The notes under the pieces were generated by a model. That model searched no databases. It saw only the letters and a program-made list of their open reading frames with translations, and was not told the origin of the DNA. Positions 35,259-44,209 of a DNA stretch of 64,000 nt are shown here, piece by piece (the first letter of the stretch is position 1; every line of letters starts with the position of its first letter). The DNA is from Verrucomicrobia subdivision 3 bacterium UBA693 (lineage in GTDB: Bacteria; Verrucomicrobiota; Verrucomicrobiia; Limisphaerales; UBA8199), in contig DBMR01000106.1 of assembly GCA_002298785.1 (NCBI GenBank), positions 1-64,000 on the forward strand, read 5' to 3'. The translations under genes and the position numbers were made by a program.

Positions 35259-36631
35259 AGTTTAGCGGGAGTTCGGGTCAGGGGGTTGCCGGCGGGTTTG
35301 ACGAGCGTTTGGGCCAGGTCGGCCCAGCTATCTTTCAAAGCCGCTCCCTGCCGGATGTCCTGGGTCAAAAAGCGTTTGAGCGGTTCTTCCAGTCGAATGG
35401 CTTCGTCGATTACCGGGCTGCTGCCCGCCGGATAGGCGCCGATGCTGATCAAGTCCTGGTTCTTGCGGTAAACCGCGAGGTGTTCTCGCGCTCGGGACGT
35501 CAGTTCCAATTGATCGCGGCTTAACAGATCCCGGTTCAACCGGCTGACGCTTTCCAGCACTTCGATGGCGGGATAATGGTTGCGAGCAGCCAGTTCCCGG
35601 CTGAGCACGATGTGGCCGTCCAAAATGGAACGTACCGCGTCCGCGATCGGATCATTCATGTCGTCGGCTTCAACCAAGACGGTGAACAGGCCGGTGATGA
35701 AGCCTTGCTCACCGGCGCCGGCGCGCTCGAGCAATTGGGGCAGAAGGGTGAAAACCGACGGGGTGTAACCGCGGGTGGCGGGCGGTTCGCCAATGGCCAG
35801 GCCAATCTCGCGCTGGGCCATCGCGAAACGAGTGACGGAGTCCATCATGAGCAGGACATTTTGTCCCGCGTCGCGAAAATGCTCGGCCACGGCCATCGCC
35901 AGGAGGGCTCCTTTGAGCCGCAGCAGGGGCGGTTCGTTCGAGGTGACCGTCACGATGACCGATTTTTGCCGCCCGCGTTCGTCCAGGTCTTTTTCGATGA
36001 ACTCGCGCACTTCGCGGCCGCGCTCACCGATGAGGGCAATGACATTGACATCGGCCTCAGCCTGGCTGGCCATCATGCCCAGCAGGGTGGACTTGCCGAC
36101 GCCGCTCCCGGCGAAAATGCCCAGGCGCTGGCCTCGTCCGCACGGGATAAAAGTGTCGATGGCTTTGACGCCGGTGCGGAACACCTGCTGAATGCGCTGG
36201 CGCCGGAGTGGATGCGGCGGTTGCAAGCTCAACCCGATGCTGCGGTTGCCGGTTAGCGGCCCCAGGTGGTCCAGCGGTTCGCCCAGGCCATTGATCACAC
36301 GGCCTTTGATGTTGTCATCGATGCGCACGCGCAACGGTTGCCGCAACGCTACCACCTCGCTGCCCGGACGAATGCCGCGCGTTTCACCCAACGCCATCAG
36401 CAGCAGGTGATGGTTCTTAAAACCGACCACCTCGGCCAACATCGCCGCCTCGTCCGCGCCGGACTCGATGCGACAAATTTCTCCGAGCGCCGCCATGGGC
36501 CCTTCCGACTCGATCACCAAGCCGGTGACTTGCACCACTCGTCCGCGCGCGATGGTGGGGCGGATGTTCTGGACACGGTACAACGCTTCCTGAAGGACGG
36601 AACCGCAGGGGTGGGCGATCAGCGGGTTCAT
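35255..36631 (-). CDS. fliI: Flagellum-specific ATPase FliI
   Basis: A 458-residue F1-type ATPase. The Walker A motif is GIFAGSGVGKSTLLGM, Walker B is VLLMMDSVTRFAMAQREIGLAIGEPPATRGYTPSVF, and the GERGREVREF segment matches the catalytic glutamate region. FliI unfolds and releases export substrates from their chaperones. It overlaps fliH and fliJ by four bases each. Confidence 0.95.
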   Translation of the reverse strand: MNPLIAHPCGSVLQEALYRVQNIRPTIARGRVVQVTGLVIESEGPMAALGEICRIESGADEAAMLAEVVGFKNHHLLLMALGETRGIRPGSEVVALRQPLRVRIDDNIKGRVINGLGEPLDHLGPLTGNRSIGLSLQPPHPLRRQRIQQVFRTGVKAIDTFIPCGRGQRLGIFAGSGVGKSTLLGMMASQAEADVNVIALIGERGREVREFIEKDLDERGRQKSVIVTVTSNEPPLLRLKGALLAMAVAEHFRDAGQNVLLMMDSVTRFAMAQREIGLAIGEPPATRGYTPSVFTLLPQLLERAGAGEQGFITGLFTVLVEADDMNDPIADAVRSILDGHIVLSRELAARNHYPAIEVLESVSRLNRDLLSRDQLELTSRAREHLAVYRKNQDLISIGAYPAGSSPVIDEAIRLEEPLKRFLTQDIRQGAALKDSWADLAQTLVKPAGNPLTRTPAKL

Positions 36632-37203
36632 GAGGCCAGGGCCTCCGCCAGCAGTTGGCGCCGGGTTTCGCGTCGGGCATCGATGACGCCGAATTGAGTG
36701 GTCACGATGCAGCCGCCGCGGTTGACGGCGGCCGACGGTTCAAATTGGAAAGACTGGCTCGGTCCGGGCTGCAGCAACGGAGATGCGGATTGCTGCAAGA
36801 GGGCGAGATCCTCCGGGTGCAATTTAATTTGAAAAGCCGTGGCTTGATCGGCGTCCGCGATCGCGGCGCGTACCGACGCGGCCACAACCGGGGCGGTAAC
36901 CGGCAAGTCGCCTACGATTTTTTCCGCGATGGCCATGGCCAGTTGCACCATGGCTTGTTCGGACTGACGGATGACATCGGCGGCGGCCTTTTGGAGTGAG
37001 GTCAGGACGCCAGTCTGCAGGGACATGATCTCCGCGCGTTGGGCGATGAGTTGTTGGCTGAGGCGGCTTTCTCCGGCGGCGGCGCCGCGCGCAAACGCAG
37101 CTTCCTCGCGCGCCAGGGCCTGGTCGATCGAGACGGAGCGCAGGCTGCTCAGTTGCGCGTCTTTGAGCGGAGCGTGCAGGCGGAGCGGCTCACGCCATGG
37201 CAT
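36628..37203 (-). CDS. fliH: Flagellar export stator FliH
   Basis: A 191-residue protein with an N-terminal helical region (ALAREEAAFARGAAAGESRLSQQLIAQRAEIMSL) and a conserved C-terminal part. The latter shows LAMAIAEKIVGDLPVTAPVVAASVRAAIADADQATAFQIKLHPEDLALLQ and GGCIVTTQFGVIDARRETRRQLL, the FliH/V-ATPase E-like signature. It links FliI to the C-ring. The start overlaps the fliG end by 14 bases. Confidence 0.9.
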   Translation of the reverse strand: MPWREPLRLHAPLKDAQLSSLRSVSIDQALAREEAAFARGAAAGESRLSQQLIAQRAEIMSLQTGVLTSLQKAAADVIRQSEQAMVQLAMAIAEKIVGDLPVTAPVVAASVRAAIADADQATAFQIKLHPEDLALLQQSASPLLQPGPSQSFQFEPSAAVNRGGCIVTTQFGVIDARRETRRQLLAEALAS

Positions 37204-38245
37204 AACGCGCTCCTTTCCGGGTGGTTTCCGCCAGGTCGACGTCGCCTTCCGCTTCGAGCTTGCGCACGGCCTCGATGATTTTCATCTGTGAGCTCTCGAT
37301 GTCGCGCAGCTTCATCGGGCCCATGAACGAGATTTCTTCCTGCACTGTTTCGGCGGCACGCTTGGAGATGCAGCCCAGCAACGCTTGTTTGAGATTGTCG
37401 CTGGCGGTTTTCAATGCGATGGCCAGATCGCGCAAATCGACTTCGCGCAGGATCCGCTGCAAGGTCGCCGGCTCCAACCGGACCATGTCCTCGAAGGTGA
37501 ACATCTTCTGCCGGATCGCAGTGCCTAATTCCGCGTTGCGCTCCTCGATGGAGGCCAGCACGCTCTTGCCGGCGTTCTTGTCCATGGCATTCAGCAGATC
37601 GGCCGCCGTCTTGACGCCGCCGGTTTGATTCAGCGCCCGGACCTGCTGGGAGCCGCGCTTGCTGACCAACACTTTGACGACGGTTTCCACCACTTCAATG
37701 GGTGTGGGGCCAAGGGTTGCCACGCGCTCCAAAATGCGGTCACGTGCATCGGGCGGGAAGTAGGTCAGACATTCCGCCGCCTTTTCCGTCTCCACGTAAC
37801 TCAACACCAGGGCCACCGTTTGCGGTTGCTCCTCGCGGATCAAATTAAAGATTTGGCGAGGCTCCATCTCGGCCACTTCCTGCATGGCCACCAGCGGTGT
37901 TCGCGTCGGGCTGACGCGCCCAATGATCTCGGTGGCTTTGAAGAGGCCGACCGTTTTTTCGAGCGTGGCGCGGGCAGCATCCACTCCGCCTGCCAATGAA
38001 GCTCCGGCCTGGACTGCTACTTCGGAAAATTCGCGCAGCAGCTCCTGCTGGATTTCCTGGCTGATGAGCTGCATTTTCGCCATTTCCGCGGTGATGGTTT
38101 CGACTTCCGGCAACTCGAAACGCTTGAGCACGGTGGCGGCGTTTTCCGGCCCGAGCATGACCAGCAGCGCGGCCAGTTTCTGCACTTTGGTCAAACGTTC
38201 GTAATCGCCGCCCTCAGCCCGGGTGGTTGAATCAAGAGGCGTCAT
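37190..38245 (-). CDS. fliG: Flagellar motor switch protein FliG
   Basis: FliG forms the upper C-ring and takes torque from MotA. The 351-residue protein shows KLAALLVMLGPENAATVLKRFELPEVETITAEMAKM at the N-terminus and NLIREEQPQTVALVLSYVETEKAAECLTYFPPDARDRILERVATLGPTP in the middle, with the EEQPQT motif corresponding to EHPQ. The C-terminal torque helix has TFEDMVRLEPATLQRILREVDLRDLAIALK. ATG 38245 is chosen; a GTG eight codons earlier also fits. It overlaps fliF by 14 bases. Confidence 0.94.
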   Translation of the reverse strand: MTPLDSTTRAEGGDYERLTKVQKLAALLVMLGPENAATVLKRFELPEVETITAEMAKMQLISQEIQQELLREFSEVAVQAGASLAGGVDAARATLEKTVGLFKATEIIGRVSPTRTPLVAMQEVAEMEPRQIFNLIREEQPQTVALVLSYVETEKAAECLTYFPPDARDRILERVATLGPTPIEVVETVVKVLVSKRGSQQVRALNQTGGVKTAADLLNAMDKNAGKSVLASIEERNAELGTAIRQKMFTFEDMVRLEPATLQRILREVDLRDLAIALKTASDNLKQALLGCISKRAAETVQEEISFMGPMKLRDIESSQMKIIEAVRKLEAEGDVDLAETTRKGARYAMA

Positions 38246-39875
38246 GGCGTGAGGTTTCGGTGGCGGCACTGCCCGCGAGCCAGTTGCGAATGGCCTGGGT
38301 CATGTTGCCCGGGTTTTCTTTGACAAGTTGATTCAGCACTTCGACGCTCACGGTTTCCCGATGGCCCGGCTTGCGCCAACCCGGACCATGGCCATTGCCT
38401 TTGCCATTCCCGTGCCCGTTACCATTGCGGACCTGCAATTGACCCAGAGGGATGCCGATCGGAATTTGCTCCACCGGCGTCCGTTTCAACAAGCGCAGCA
38501 GGAAGATCATCACGCCCAGCGCCAGTGCCGGGTAACCCAGCGAACGCGCCAGCCCCAACCAGAACTGCCAGCGCTCATCCTTTTGAAATTGGCGGGTGAT
38601 TTCAGTGGAATATTCCTCGTTAAAGGGAAGTTCTTCGAGGCTCACGAGGTCGCCGCGCGTGGTGTCGGCTCCCAGGGCGCCCGCCACCATCCGCCGCAAC
38701 TTCTCCAAATCCTCCGGGGTCCGGGCCAGCGGCTTGCGTTGCGCGCCGGCGCCCTCATAACGAGTGGCCACGGTGACCGCGGCCGACAAGCGCTTCAGAC
38801 CGCCGCCGCCGCGAAAGGTGTTGCTGGTGGTCTTGCTAACCTCGTATTCCACCTTGGTGACATTCTTCTGATTTCGAGTGCTATTGACCGGGCTGTTTAC
38901 CGGAGGGGTGTTCGTGGAAGTTCCGGTGTTGATCCCGGTCCCGACGACTGCGCCGCTCGTGGTGTGGCTGGTGTCCACATTCTCGTCGTTCTTGGTTTCA
39001 CTCCGGATGACCTGGCCTTCCGGGTCGAATTTTTCTTCAATGGTGCTGGTGGTGTCGTAATTGAGATCGGCGGCCACCCGTACGATCGCCTGGCCCGGAC
39101 CCAGTACTTTCTCGAGCATGCCCTCGACCTTCCGTCCGAGGTATTGTTCTAGATTCCGGCGGGCGCCAAATTGGGCGCTGGTGAGGCCGGCGATGGAATC
39201 CTCTTCGGAGTTCTCGGAAAGCACGTTGCCCTGGTTGTCGACCACGGTGACGAAATTGGCTTTCAGTCCTTCAACAGCGTTCGCAACCAGGAAGCGGATC
39301 GAGTTGACGGATTGCGCCGGCAACACGCTGTTCCCGCGCACCCGAACGAATACGGACGCGGTTGGGTGACGGTCTTTATCGAGCAGCAGGCGATTTTCCG
39401 GCAGCACCACCATCACTCGCGCCTGCTCGATTTCATCGAGTTGCGAAATGGTGCGGGCCAGTTCCCCCTGCACGGCCCGCACGTAGTTGGCGCGTTGCAC
39501 GAAATCCGAAATGCCAAAGTTGGGCTTGTCGAAAATCTCGAAGCCGACGCCGTCACCTCGCGGAATTCCTTTACCGGCAAGTTGCATGCGCAGGACATGC
39601 ACCTTGTCTGCGGGCACGTAAATCGCACCGCCGCCGGCTCCGGTTTTGTAGGGAACCTTGGTGTCGTCCAGAGCCGAAATGACCCGGGCGGCCTCGGTGT
39701 CGGATAATTTGCCGTAGAGCAGGGCGTAATCCGAGCGGCCGGACCAGACGGCCAGGGCGATCACCCCGCCGATGACGACGCTGGAAGCCAGGACCAGGCT
39801 TACCCGCTGGTTTAGCCCGAGTTGCTTCCAACTCGCCAGCAGTTGGGTTCCAAGTTGCGCTAGGTTGCGATTCAT
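38232..39875 (-). CDS. fliF: Flagellar MS-ring protein FliF
   Basis: The 547-residue protein has an N-terminal membrane helix (SLVLASSVVIGGVIALAVW), ring-building motifs (YALLYGKLSDTEAARVISALDDTKVPYK, RANYVRAVQGELARTISQLDEIEQARVMVVLPENRLL) and a second helix near residue 450 (YPALALGVMIFLLRLLK). Asn/Gly/His-rich sequence (GNGHGNGKGNGHG) separates that helix from the C-terminal FliG-binding helix (VEVLNQLVKENPGNMTQAIRNWL). It is the base of the whole basal body. Confidence 0.95.
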   Translation of the reverse strand: MNRNLAQLGTQLLASWKQLGLNQRVSLVLASSVVIGGVIALAVWSGRSDYALLYGKLSDTEAARVISALDDTKVPYKTGAGGGAIYVPADKVHVLRMQLAGKGIPRGDGVGFEIFDKPNFGISDFVQRANYVRAVQGELARTISQLDEIEQARVMVVLPENRLLLDKDRHPTASVFVRVRGNSVLPAQSVNSIRFLVANAVEGLKANFVTVVDNQGNVLSENSEEDSIAGLTSAQFGARRNLEQYLGRKVEGMLEKVLGPGQAIVRVAADLNYDTTSTIEEKFDPEGQVIRSETKNDENVDTSHTTSGAVVGTGINTGTSTNTPPVNSPVNSTRNQKNVTKVEYEVSKTTSNTFRGGGGLKRLSAAVTVATRYEGAGAQRKPLARTPEDLEKLRRMVAGALGADTTRGDLVSLEELPFNEEYSTEITRQFQKDERWQFWLGLARSLGYPALALGVMIFLLRLLKRTPVEQIPIGIPLGQLQVRNGNGHGNGKGNGHGPGWRKPGHRETVSVEVLNQLVKENPGNMTQAIRNWLAGSAATETSRHDAS

Positions 39876-39887
39876 GAATTACAGCTT

Positions 39888-40259
39888 TCAGACCTGCATG
39901 CGCATCAGTTCCTGGTACGATTCCAGGAGCCGGTTGCGGACTTCGACCATCAATTGGAAAGAGACACTGGCTTCCTCCATCGCGATCATCGCCTGATGGA
40001 GGGAGACGTTGTTGCCGGCCTGCAAATCCTGAACCGTTTGCGAGGCGATGGCCTGCTTCGAGTTGACCTCGCCCACCAACTGGCCGAGCACGTTGGAGAA
40101 GGAAGTTTCACCTACGGACTTAAGTCCGCCCGCACCCAGCGGTTGGCTCGCGGCCAAATCCTGCAATTCCGCCGCCGGAATTGGACCCGCCGCTTTGCCG
40201 GCTCCGGTCACCGGAGGCGACTGGATCACATAATTGCGGATGGCGGAGAGCGAATTCAT
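39888..40259 (-). CDS. fliE: Flagellar hook-basal body protein FliE
   Basis: A 123-residue rod-MS ring adapter. The C-terminal half, SFSNVLGQLVGEVNSKQAIASQTVQDLQAGNNVSLHQAMIAMEEASVSFQLMVEVRNRLLESYQELMRMQV, is the conserved FliE domain. It lies between flgC and fliF as usual. Confidence 0.93.
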   Translation of the reverse strand: MNSLSAIRNYVIQSPPVTGAGKAAGPIPAAELQDLAASQPLGAGGLKSVGETSFSNVLGQLVGEVNSKQAIASQTVQDLQAGNNVSLHQAMIAMEEASVSFQLMVEVRNRLLESYQELMRMQV

Positions 40260-40279
40260 CTATTCAGTGGAATCAGGGC

Positions 40280-40711
40280 TTAGCGCTTGCCGATGGCCAT
40301 GGTCAGGGCCGCAAGTTGGCGGCTGTTCTTGATCACCGCGAGGTTTGCCTCAAAAGTCCGGGAAGCCACGATCATGTCCGCCATTTCCTCGTGAATGTTC
40401 ACATTGGGCAATTCCAGCATGCCATCGGCTTGGGCGTGGGGATGACCGGGTTGGTAGACCAGTCGTCCTGGGCGGGTATCCGTTGTGATCTCGCTGATCT
40501 GCGGACCGTTGCCTCCGTCGCTGGCGGTCGGGTCAACCAGCGCTTGGTTTAAGGCGGACTGAAACGATACTTGTTGGCGATGATAAGGCTGGCCATCCAG
40601 GCCGCGCGTCGTATTGGCGTTGGCAATATTTTGCGTGATAACTTCGAGTCGCACCCGCTCGGCGTTCAGGGCCGCCACGGTACTATTCGCGCCAGGTAGG
40701 AGATTCAGCAT
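40280..40711 (-). CDS. flgC: Flagellar proximal rod protein FlgC
   Basis: A 143-residue rod protein with AALNAERVRLEVITQNIANANTTRGLDGQPYHRQQVSFQSAL at the N-terminus and PHAQADGMLELPNVNIHEEMADMIVASRTFEANLAVIKNSRQLAALTMAIGKR at the end, both diagnostic of FlgC. It starts five bases after flgB. Confidence 0.94.
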   Translation of the reverse strand: MLNLLPGANSTVAALNAERVRLEVITQNIANANTTRGLDGQPYHRQQVSFQSALNQALVDPTASDGGNGPQISEITTDTRPGRLVYQPGHPHAQADGMLELPNVNIHEEMADMIVASRTFEANLAVIKNSRQLAALTMAIGKR

Positions 40712-40716
40712 AATGA

Positions 40717-41097
40717 TCAGGCCTTTCCGGTTATGGCCAACCGTAGTTTCAGCAGGGCGCCGCTTACCAGTTGGGTTTCGAACGCGTGCTGCAAGGTGTT
40801 TTGCGAGAGATTCAACATTTCGTCCTCCAGGCGAACGGTGTTCCCATCCCGCGTGGACGCGACGGCATTCATGTCCTCTGACAATGTTGGTTCCAACCGC
40901 GCCAGGTCAGCGCCGCCATCGCTTTTTAACGCCCGGGCGAATTCGGCCTGGAAGTTGGGATTCAAATCCACTCGGTGATAATTGGGGGTTTCGATGTTCG
41001 CCAGGTTTTGAGCAATCGCTGAATGGCGCAGGACTGAGGCATCCAGCATCTTCTTGGCCCCGGCGTAACCGGGCTGATTAAATATCGCGTCGACCAT
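40717..41097 (-). CDS. flgB: Flagellar proximal rod protein FlgB
   Basis: A 126-residue rod protein. It shows LRHSAIAQNLANIETPNYHRVDLNPNFQAEFARAL and ends DEMLNLSQNTLQHAFETQLVSGALLKLRLAITGK. ATG 41097 (MVDAIFNQPGYAGAKK) has a GGAG ribosome binding site 11 bases upstream. The open frame extends another 54 codons over the promoter and is not coding. It is the first gene of the 22-gene run ending in flhF. Confidence 0.93.
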   Translation of the reverse strand: MVDAIFNQPGYAGAKKMLDASVLRHSAIAQNLANIETPNYHRVDLNPNFQAEFARALKSDGGADLARLEPTLSEDMNAVASTRDGNTVRLEDEMLNLSQNTLQHAFETQLVSGALLKLRLAITGKA

Positions 41098-41120
41098 GTT
41101 GATTTCTCCGAGCCTCGCAG

Positions 41121-41136
41121 AGCAACGGTAGTGCCA
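41121..41136 (-). promoter_or_regulatory. Sigma-54 promoter for flgB operon
   Basis: On the minus strand the site reads TGGCAC-TACCG-TTGCT, an exact sigma-54 consensus match with the correct GG-N10-GC spacing. Transcription is expected to start near 41110, leaving a 13-base leader that keeps the flgB ribosome binding site. Confidence 0.85.
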
Positions 41137-41209
41137 GACGCGAAGTATGTTGATAATCAACGGGTTGAATTTGGAGAGCTGCCGCGTTGCGGAAGAATTT
41201 ACCCTTTGA

Positions 41210-41227
41210 TGCCGACTGGGGTCGGCA
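41210..41227. promoter_or_regulatory. Inverted repeat 75 bp upstream of the flgB sigma-54 promoter
   Basis: TGCCGAC and GTCGGCA flank TGGG in a perfect 7-bp inverted repeat. It may be a site for the NtrC-type activator encoded at 49057, which would bind upstream of a sigma-54 promoter. It could also be a weak terminator, as it lies 31 bases after the hybrid kinase stop. No T tract follows. Confidence 0.4.
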
Positions 41228-41258
41228 AATGTTGACTGCCCGAAGGTGTCAGTCCTCA

Positions 41259-44054
41259 CTATTGACAGTGACTGGCAACTGCCTCTGGATTTTCCAGCAC
41301 TGATCGAATCAGCTTGGCGAGCACTCCTGCCTCGTAGGGTTTAGGAAGGTAAGCGGTGGCGGGGAGATTGCCTCCGGCTTTCAAGAGGTCGGTGCTGTAG
41401 CCGCTGGAAAGGATGACTTTGAGAGAAGGATCTTTCTGCCGTAAAGTGTCGGCGAGTTCCAAACCGCTCAAGCCCTCCGGCATGACTACGTCCGAGAAGA
41501 GGAGGTGAATGGGTTGCGCGGACGAATGCCAGAGTTTCAAGGCTTCCTGACCGTTGCAGGCTTCGATAACGTTATAGCCGAGCCGTTTGAGGTAGAGACT
41601 GCCCATGCGCCGTACGGAATCCTCGTCCTCCACAATCAAGATGGTCTCGCGTCCGCCCCTTGGCAGGTCGAGGTTTCTGGTGGCGTGCGCGGCGGTTTCT
41701 ACGCGTGGCAACACGGGGAAATAGACTTTGAAACAACTGCCCTCGCCGGGGGTGCTATCGACTTCCAGCCAGCCATTGTGCTGTTTGACGATGCCGTAGA
41801 CGGTGGCGAGACCGAGGCCGGTGCCTTTGCCGACGTCTTTCGTGGTGAAGAAAGGTTCAAAGACGCGTTTAAGGGTGCCTGGTTCAATTCCGCAGCCGGT
41901 ATCGGAAACCGAGAGACAGGCAAAGAGACCGGTGCGGGCTTCGGGATTGAGGGCAGCCAAAGCAGGGGTCACCTCGATTAGCCGGGTACCGATGATCAGC
42001 CGGCCACCGTTCGGCATGGCGTCGCGGGCATTGATACACAGGTTCATGAGCACCTGGTCGAGCATTCCGGAATCGGCGTTAACCCAGAGGGGGCTGGCGG
42101 AGCCGGTGAAGGTCAACTCGATGTTTTCGCCGATGAGGCGGCGGAGCATTTTGAGGAGGTTCCGCAGAATTTCTTGCAGATCCAAGGCCTGAAACTGAGC
42201 CACCTGGCGCCGGCTGAAGAGCAGCAGTTGACGGGTAAGACTGGTGGCTCGAGTGACCTCGCGCTCCAACTCCTCGAGACGCTCCACCAAATCGGGCGGA
42301 AGGTCGGCGGTCATCTGCATGAGGCTTAGATTCATCAGCACCGCGGCGAGAATGTTATTAAAATCGTGAGCCACACCGCCGGCCAATTGACCCACCGCCT
42401 CCATTTTTTGGGATTGGCGCAGACGTTCCTCCAGCAGGCGATTTTCGCTAACGTCCTGGACCATGGCCATGTAGCCGGTGAGCCCGGATTGGGCATCCAG
42501 AATCGGGGTGGCATGCCATGCGCAAAGGATGCTGCGGCCGTCTTTGGTCCGGTTTTCGAGGGTGCGTTGCAACGGGGCTTTTTCCTGCTCCATTTGGGAG
42601 CAGAGCGCACGGAAATCCTGGGCCGCATCGATCGTCGGGACCGTTTCCCATAACAAGCTGCCCAGGGTGTCCTCGGCCGAGTTGCCAAAAATTTTCTCGG
42701 CGGCCGGACTCCAGTAGGTGATACGCCCTTGCGGATCGGTGAGAATGCAGCCGATCGGCATTTGGGCGAGGATAAGTTGGAGCCGGTTCAGCAAGCGGTC
42801 GCGTTGCCCCATCAATTCGAGCATGGATTGCTCGGCGGCCTTGCGCTTGGTTATATCCTCCTGCACCGCCAGGAAGTGGGTGATTTTGCCTTCGTTGTCG
42901 AAAATTGGAGAGACGGAACTGAACCCCCAGAACCCGGAGGCGCCTTTGCCGGGGAGACGAAACTCACCTTCCCATTTCAATCCGGCGTGGATCGTGTCCA
43001 GGAACTGCCGGAAGGCTTCCGGCGCCATTCGATTGGCCTGGAGTTCCCAAAAGCTGCGGCCGATCATGTGATCCGGCTCGAACGCCGCGGACTGTTGGGA
43101 GTGCGTGTTGGCGTAGCGGATCACGCCTTTGGGATCGGTGATGACGATGCCCAACGGGCTTTGATCCACAGCCCGGGACATTACCTGAAGCTGTTCCTCG
43201 GCCCGTTTGCGGTCGGCCGTATCGCGCGCCACCGAGAGCACCATGAGGGTGCCGCGCATGGTGAGGAGTTGCGCGCTGATTTCGACGGGCAGCGCTCGGC
43301 CTTCCTTGGACAGCAGGGCGGTCTCGAAGACTTTGCGTTTTTTCGTTAGGAGCTCCGGGATAATTCGAGAAATCAGGTTGGGATGATTCGGGTGTTCCAG
43401 TTGCATCGGGGTGAGGCCAAGCAACTCTTCCCGGGTGTAGCCCAACCGCTCGCAGGCAAGGTCATTCACTTCCAGGAAGTTTCCGGGCATCCCTTCAACG
43501 CTCAACAGGTGCAGGAACACGGCGTCATTGGCGCCGTTGAACAGGAGTCGATAGCGTTCTTCGCTGAACTTGAGCTCGGCTTCGAAGCGGCGATTGCGGC
43601 GGCGCACTTCCGCTTCGCGCAATTCGCGGTCCAGTGCCGGCGCCAGGCGCTGGAGGTTATCCTTGCTTAGGCAGTCGCGCGCTCCCGCGCGCATCAACTC
43701 CGAGGCGCGCTCCTCGCCAATGGTTCCCGACAGGATCAAAAAGGGAATATCCAGCCGGTGCTCTTTGAGAATCTCGAGTGCCTCGGGGGCGCTGAACTTC
43801 GGCAGTTGATAATCGGCGATAACGACATCCCAGTGCTGTTTCGAAAATGCGGATTTCAGCTCGGTGGCGTTCTGGACCCGTAACAGGTCCAACTGGTATC
43901 CCGCCTCGCGCAGGTTCCAACGGAGCAACTCCTCATCCCGGGCGGAGTCTTCCACGAGCAGAACGCGGAGCGGTGCGGCAGTATAGGGGCCCGATCCATC
44001 CTTTCCGGGATGCGGAAGGAAACCAGTATCACCTGATGGCGGGAAATTCCCCAT
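41259..44054 (-). CDS. Hybrid sensor histidine kinase (REC-PAS3-HisKA-HATPase-REC)
   Basis: A 931-residue soluble protein with no membrane helices. An N-terminal receiver domain (RVLLVEDSARDEELL; phospho-Asp in VVIADYQLP) leads into three PAS domains (around ERYRLLFNGANDAVFLHLL, AVDQSPLGIVITDPKGVIRYAN and LILAQMPIGCILTDPQGRITYWS). The HisKA H box is GGVAHDFNNILAAVL, and the HATPase shows DQVLMNLCINARDAMPNGG, SDTGCGIEPG and GKGTGLGLATVYGIV. A C-terminal receiver has LLFSDVVMPEGLSGLEL. It lies directly upstream of flgB on the same strand and behind HDOD/cheD genes, with a sigma-28-like promoter of its own. It is a candidate partner of the NtrC-type regulator at 49057, by proximity only. Confidence 0.85.
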   Translation of the reverse strand: MGNFPPSGDTGFLPHPGKDGSGPYTAAPLRVLLVEDSARDEELLRWNLREAGYQLDLLRVQNATELKSAFSKQHWDVVIADYQLPKFSAPEALEILKEHRLDIPFLILSGTIGEERASELMRAGARDCLSKDNLQRLAPALDRELREAEVRRRNRRFEAELKFSEERYRLLFNGANDAVFLHLLSVEGMPGNFLEVNDLACERLGYTREELLGLTPMQLEHPNHPNLISRIIPELLTKKRKVFETALLSKEGRALPVEISAQLLTMRGTLMVLSVARDTADRKRAEEQLQVMSRAVDQSPLGIVITDPKGVIRYANTHSQQSAAFEPDHMIGRSFWELQANRMAPEAFRQFLDTIHAGLKWEGEFRLPGKGASGFWGFSSVSPIFDNEGKITHFLAVQEDITKRKAAEQSMLELMGQRDRLLNRLQLILAQMPIGCILTDPQGRITYWSPAAEKIFGNSAEDTLGSLLWETVPTIDAAQDFRALCSQMEQEKAPLQRTLENRTKDGRSILCAWHATPILDAQSGLTGYMAMVQDVSENRLLEERLRQSQKMEAVGQLAGGVAHDFNNILAAVLMNLSLMQMTADLPPDLVERLEELEREVTRATSLTRQLLLFSRRQVAQFQALDLQEILRNLLKMLRRLIGENIELTFTGSASPLWVNADSGMLDQVLMNLCINARDAMPNGGRLIIGTRLIEVTPALAALNPEARTGLFACLSVSDTGCGIEPGTLKRVFEPFFTTKDVGKGTGLGLATVYGIVKQHNGWLEVDSTPGEGSCFKVYFPVLPRVETAAHATRNLDLPRGGRETILIVEDEDSVRRMGSLYLKRLGYNVIEACNGQEALKLWHSSAQPIHLLFSDVVMPEGLSGLELADTLRQKDPSLKVILSSGYSTDLLKAGGNLPATAYLPKPYEAGVLAKLIRSVLENPEAVASHCQ

Positions 44055-44113
44055 ATTTGATTGTCTTTATGTCGTCTCCAGCGCCTGCACCACCGGGCGC
44101 CCGTGGCTTTGAT

Positions 44114-44141
44114 GTATCGGCTATTCTGGTCGCGGGGTTTA
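44114..44141 (-). promoter_or_regulatory. Sigma-28-like promoter upstream of the hybrid kinase
   Basis: On the minus strand TAAA is followed after 16 bases by GCCGATAC, against the FliA consensus TAAA-N15-GCCGATAA. The predicted start is about 50 bases before the kinase ATG. Spacing is one base long and the last base of the -10 differs. Confidence 0.5.
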
Positions 44142-44209
44142 GAACAAATCATGTCGAGCCTTGGCCCGGACGAATCGCCAGTCACCGAGCGTGGGTCTGG
44201 GAACAAGTT

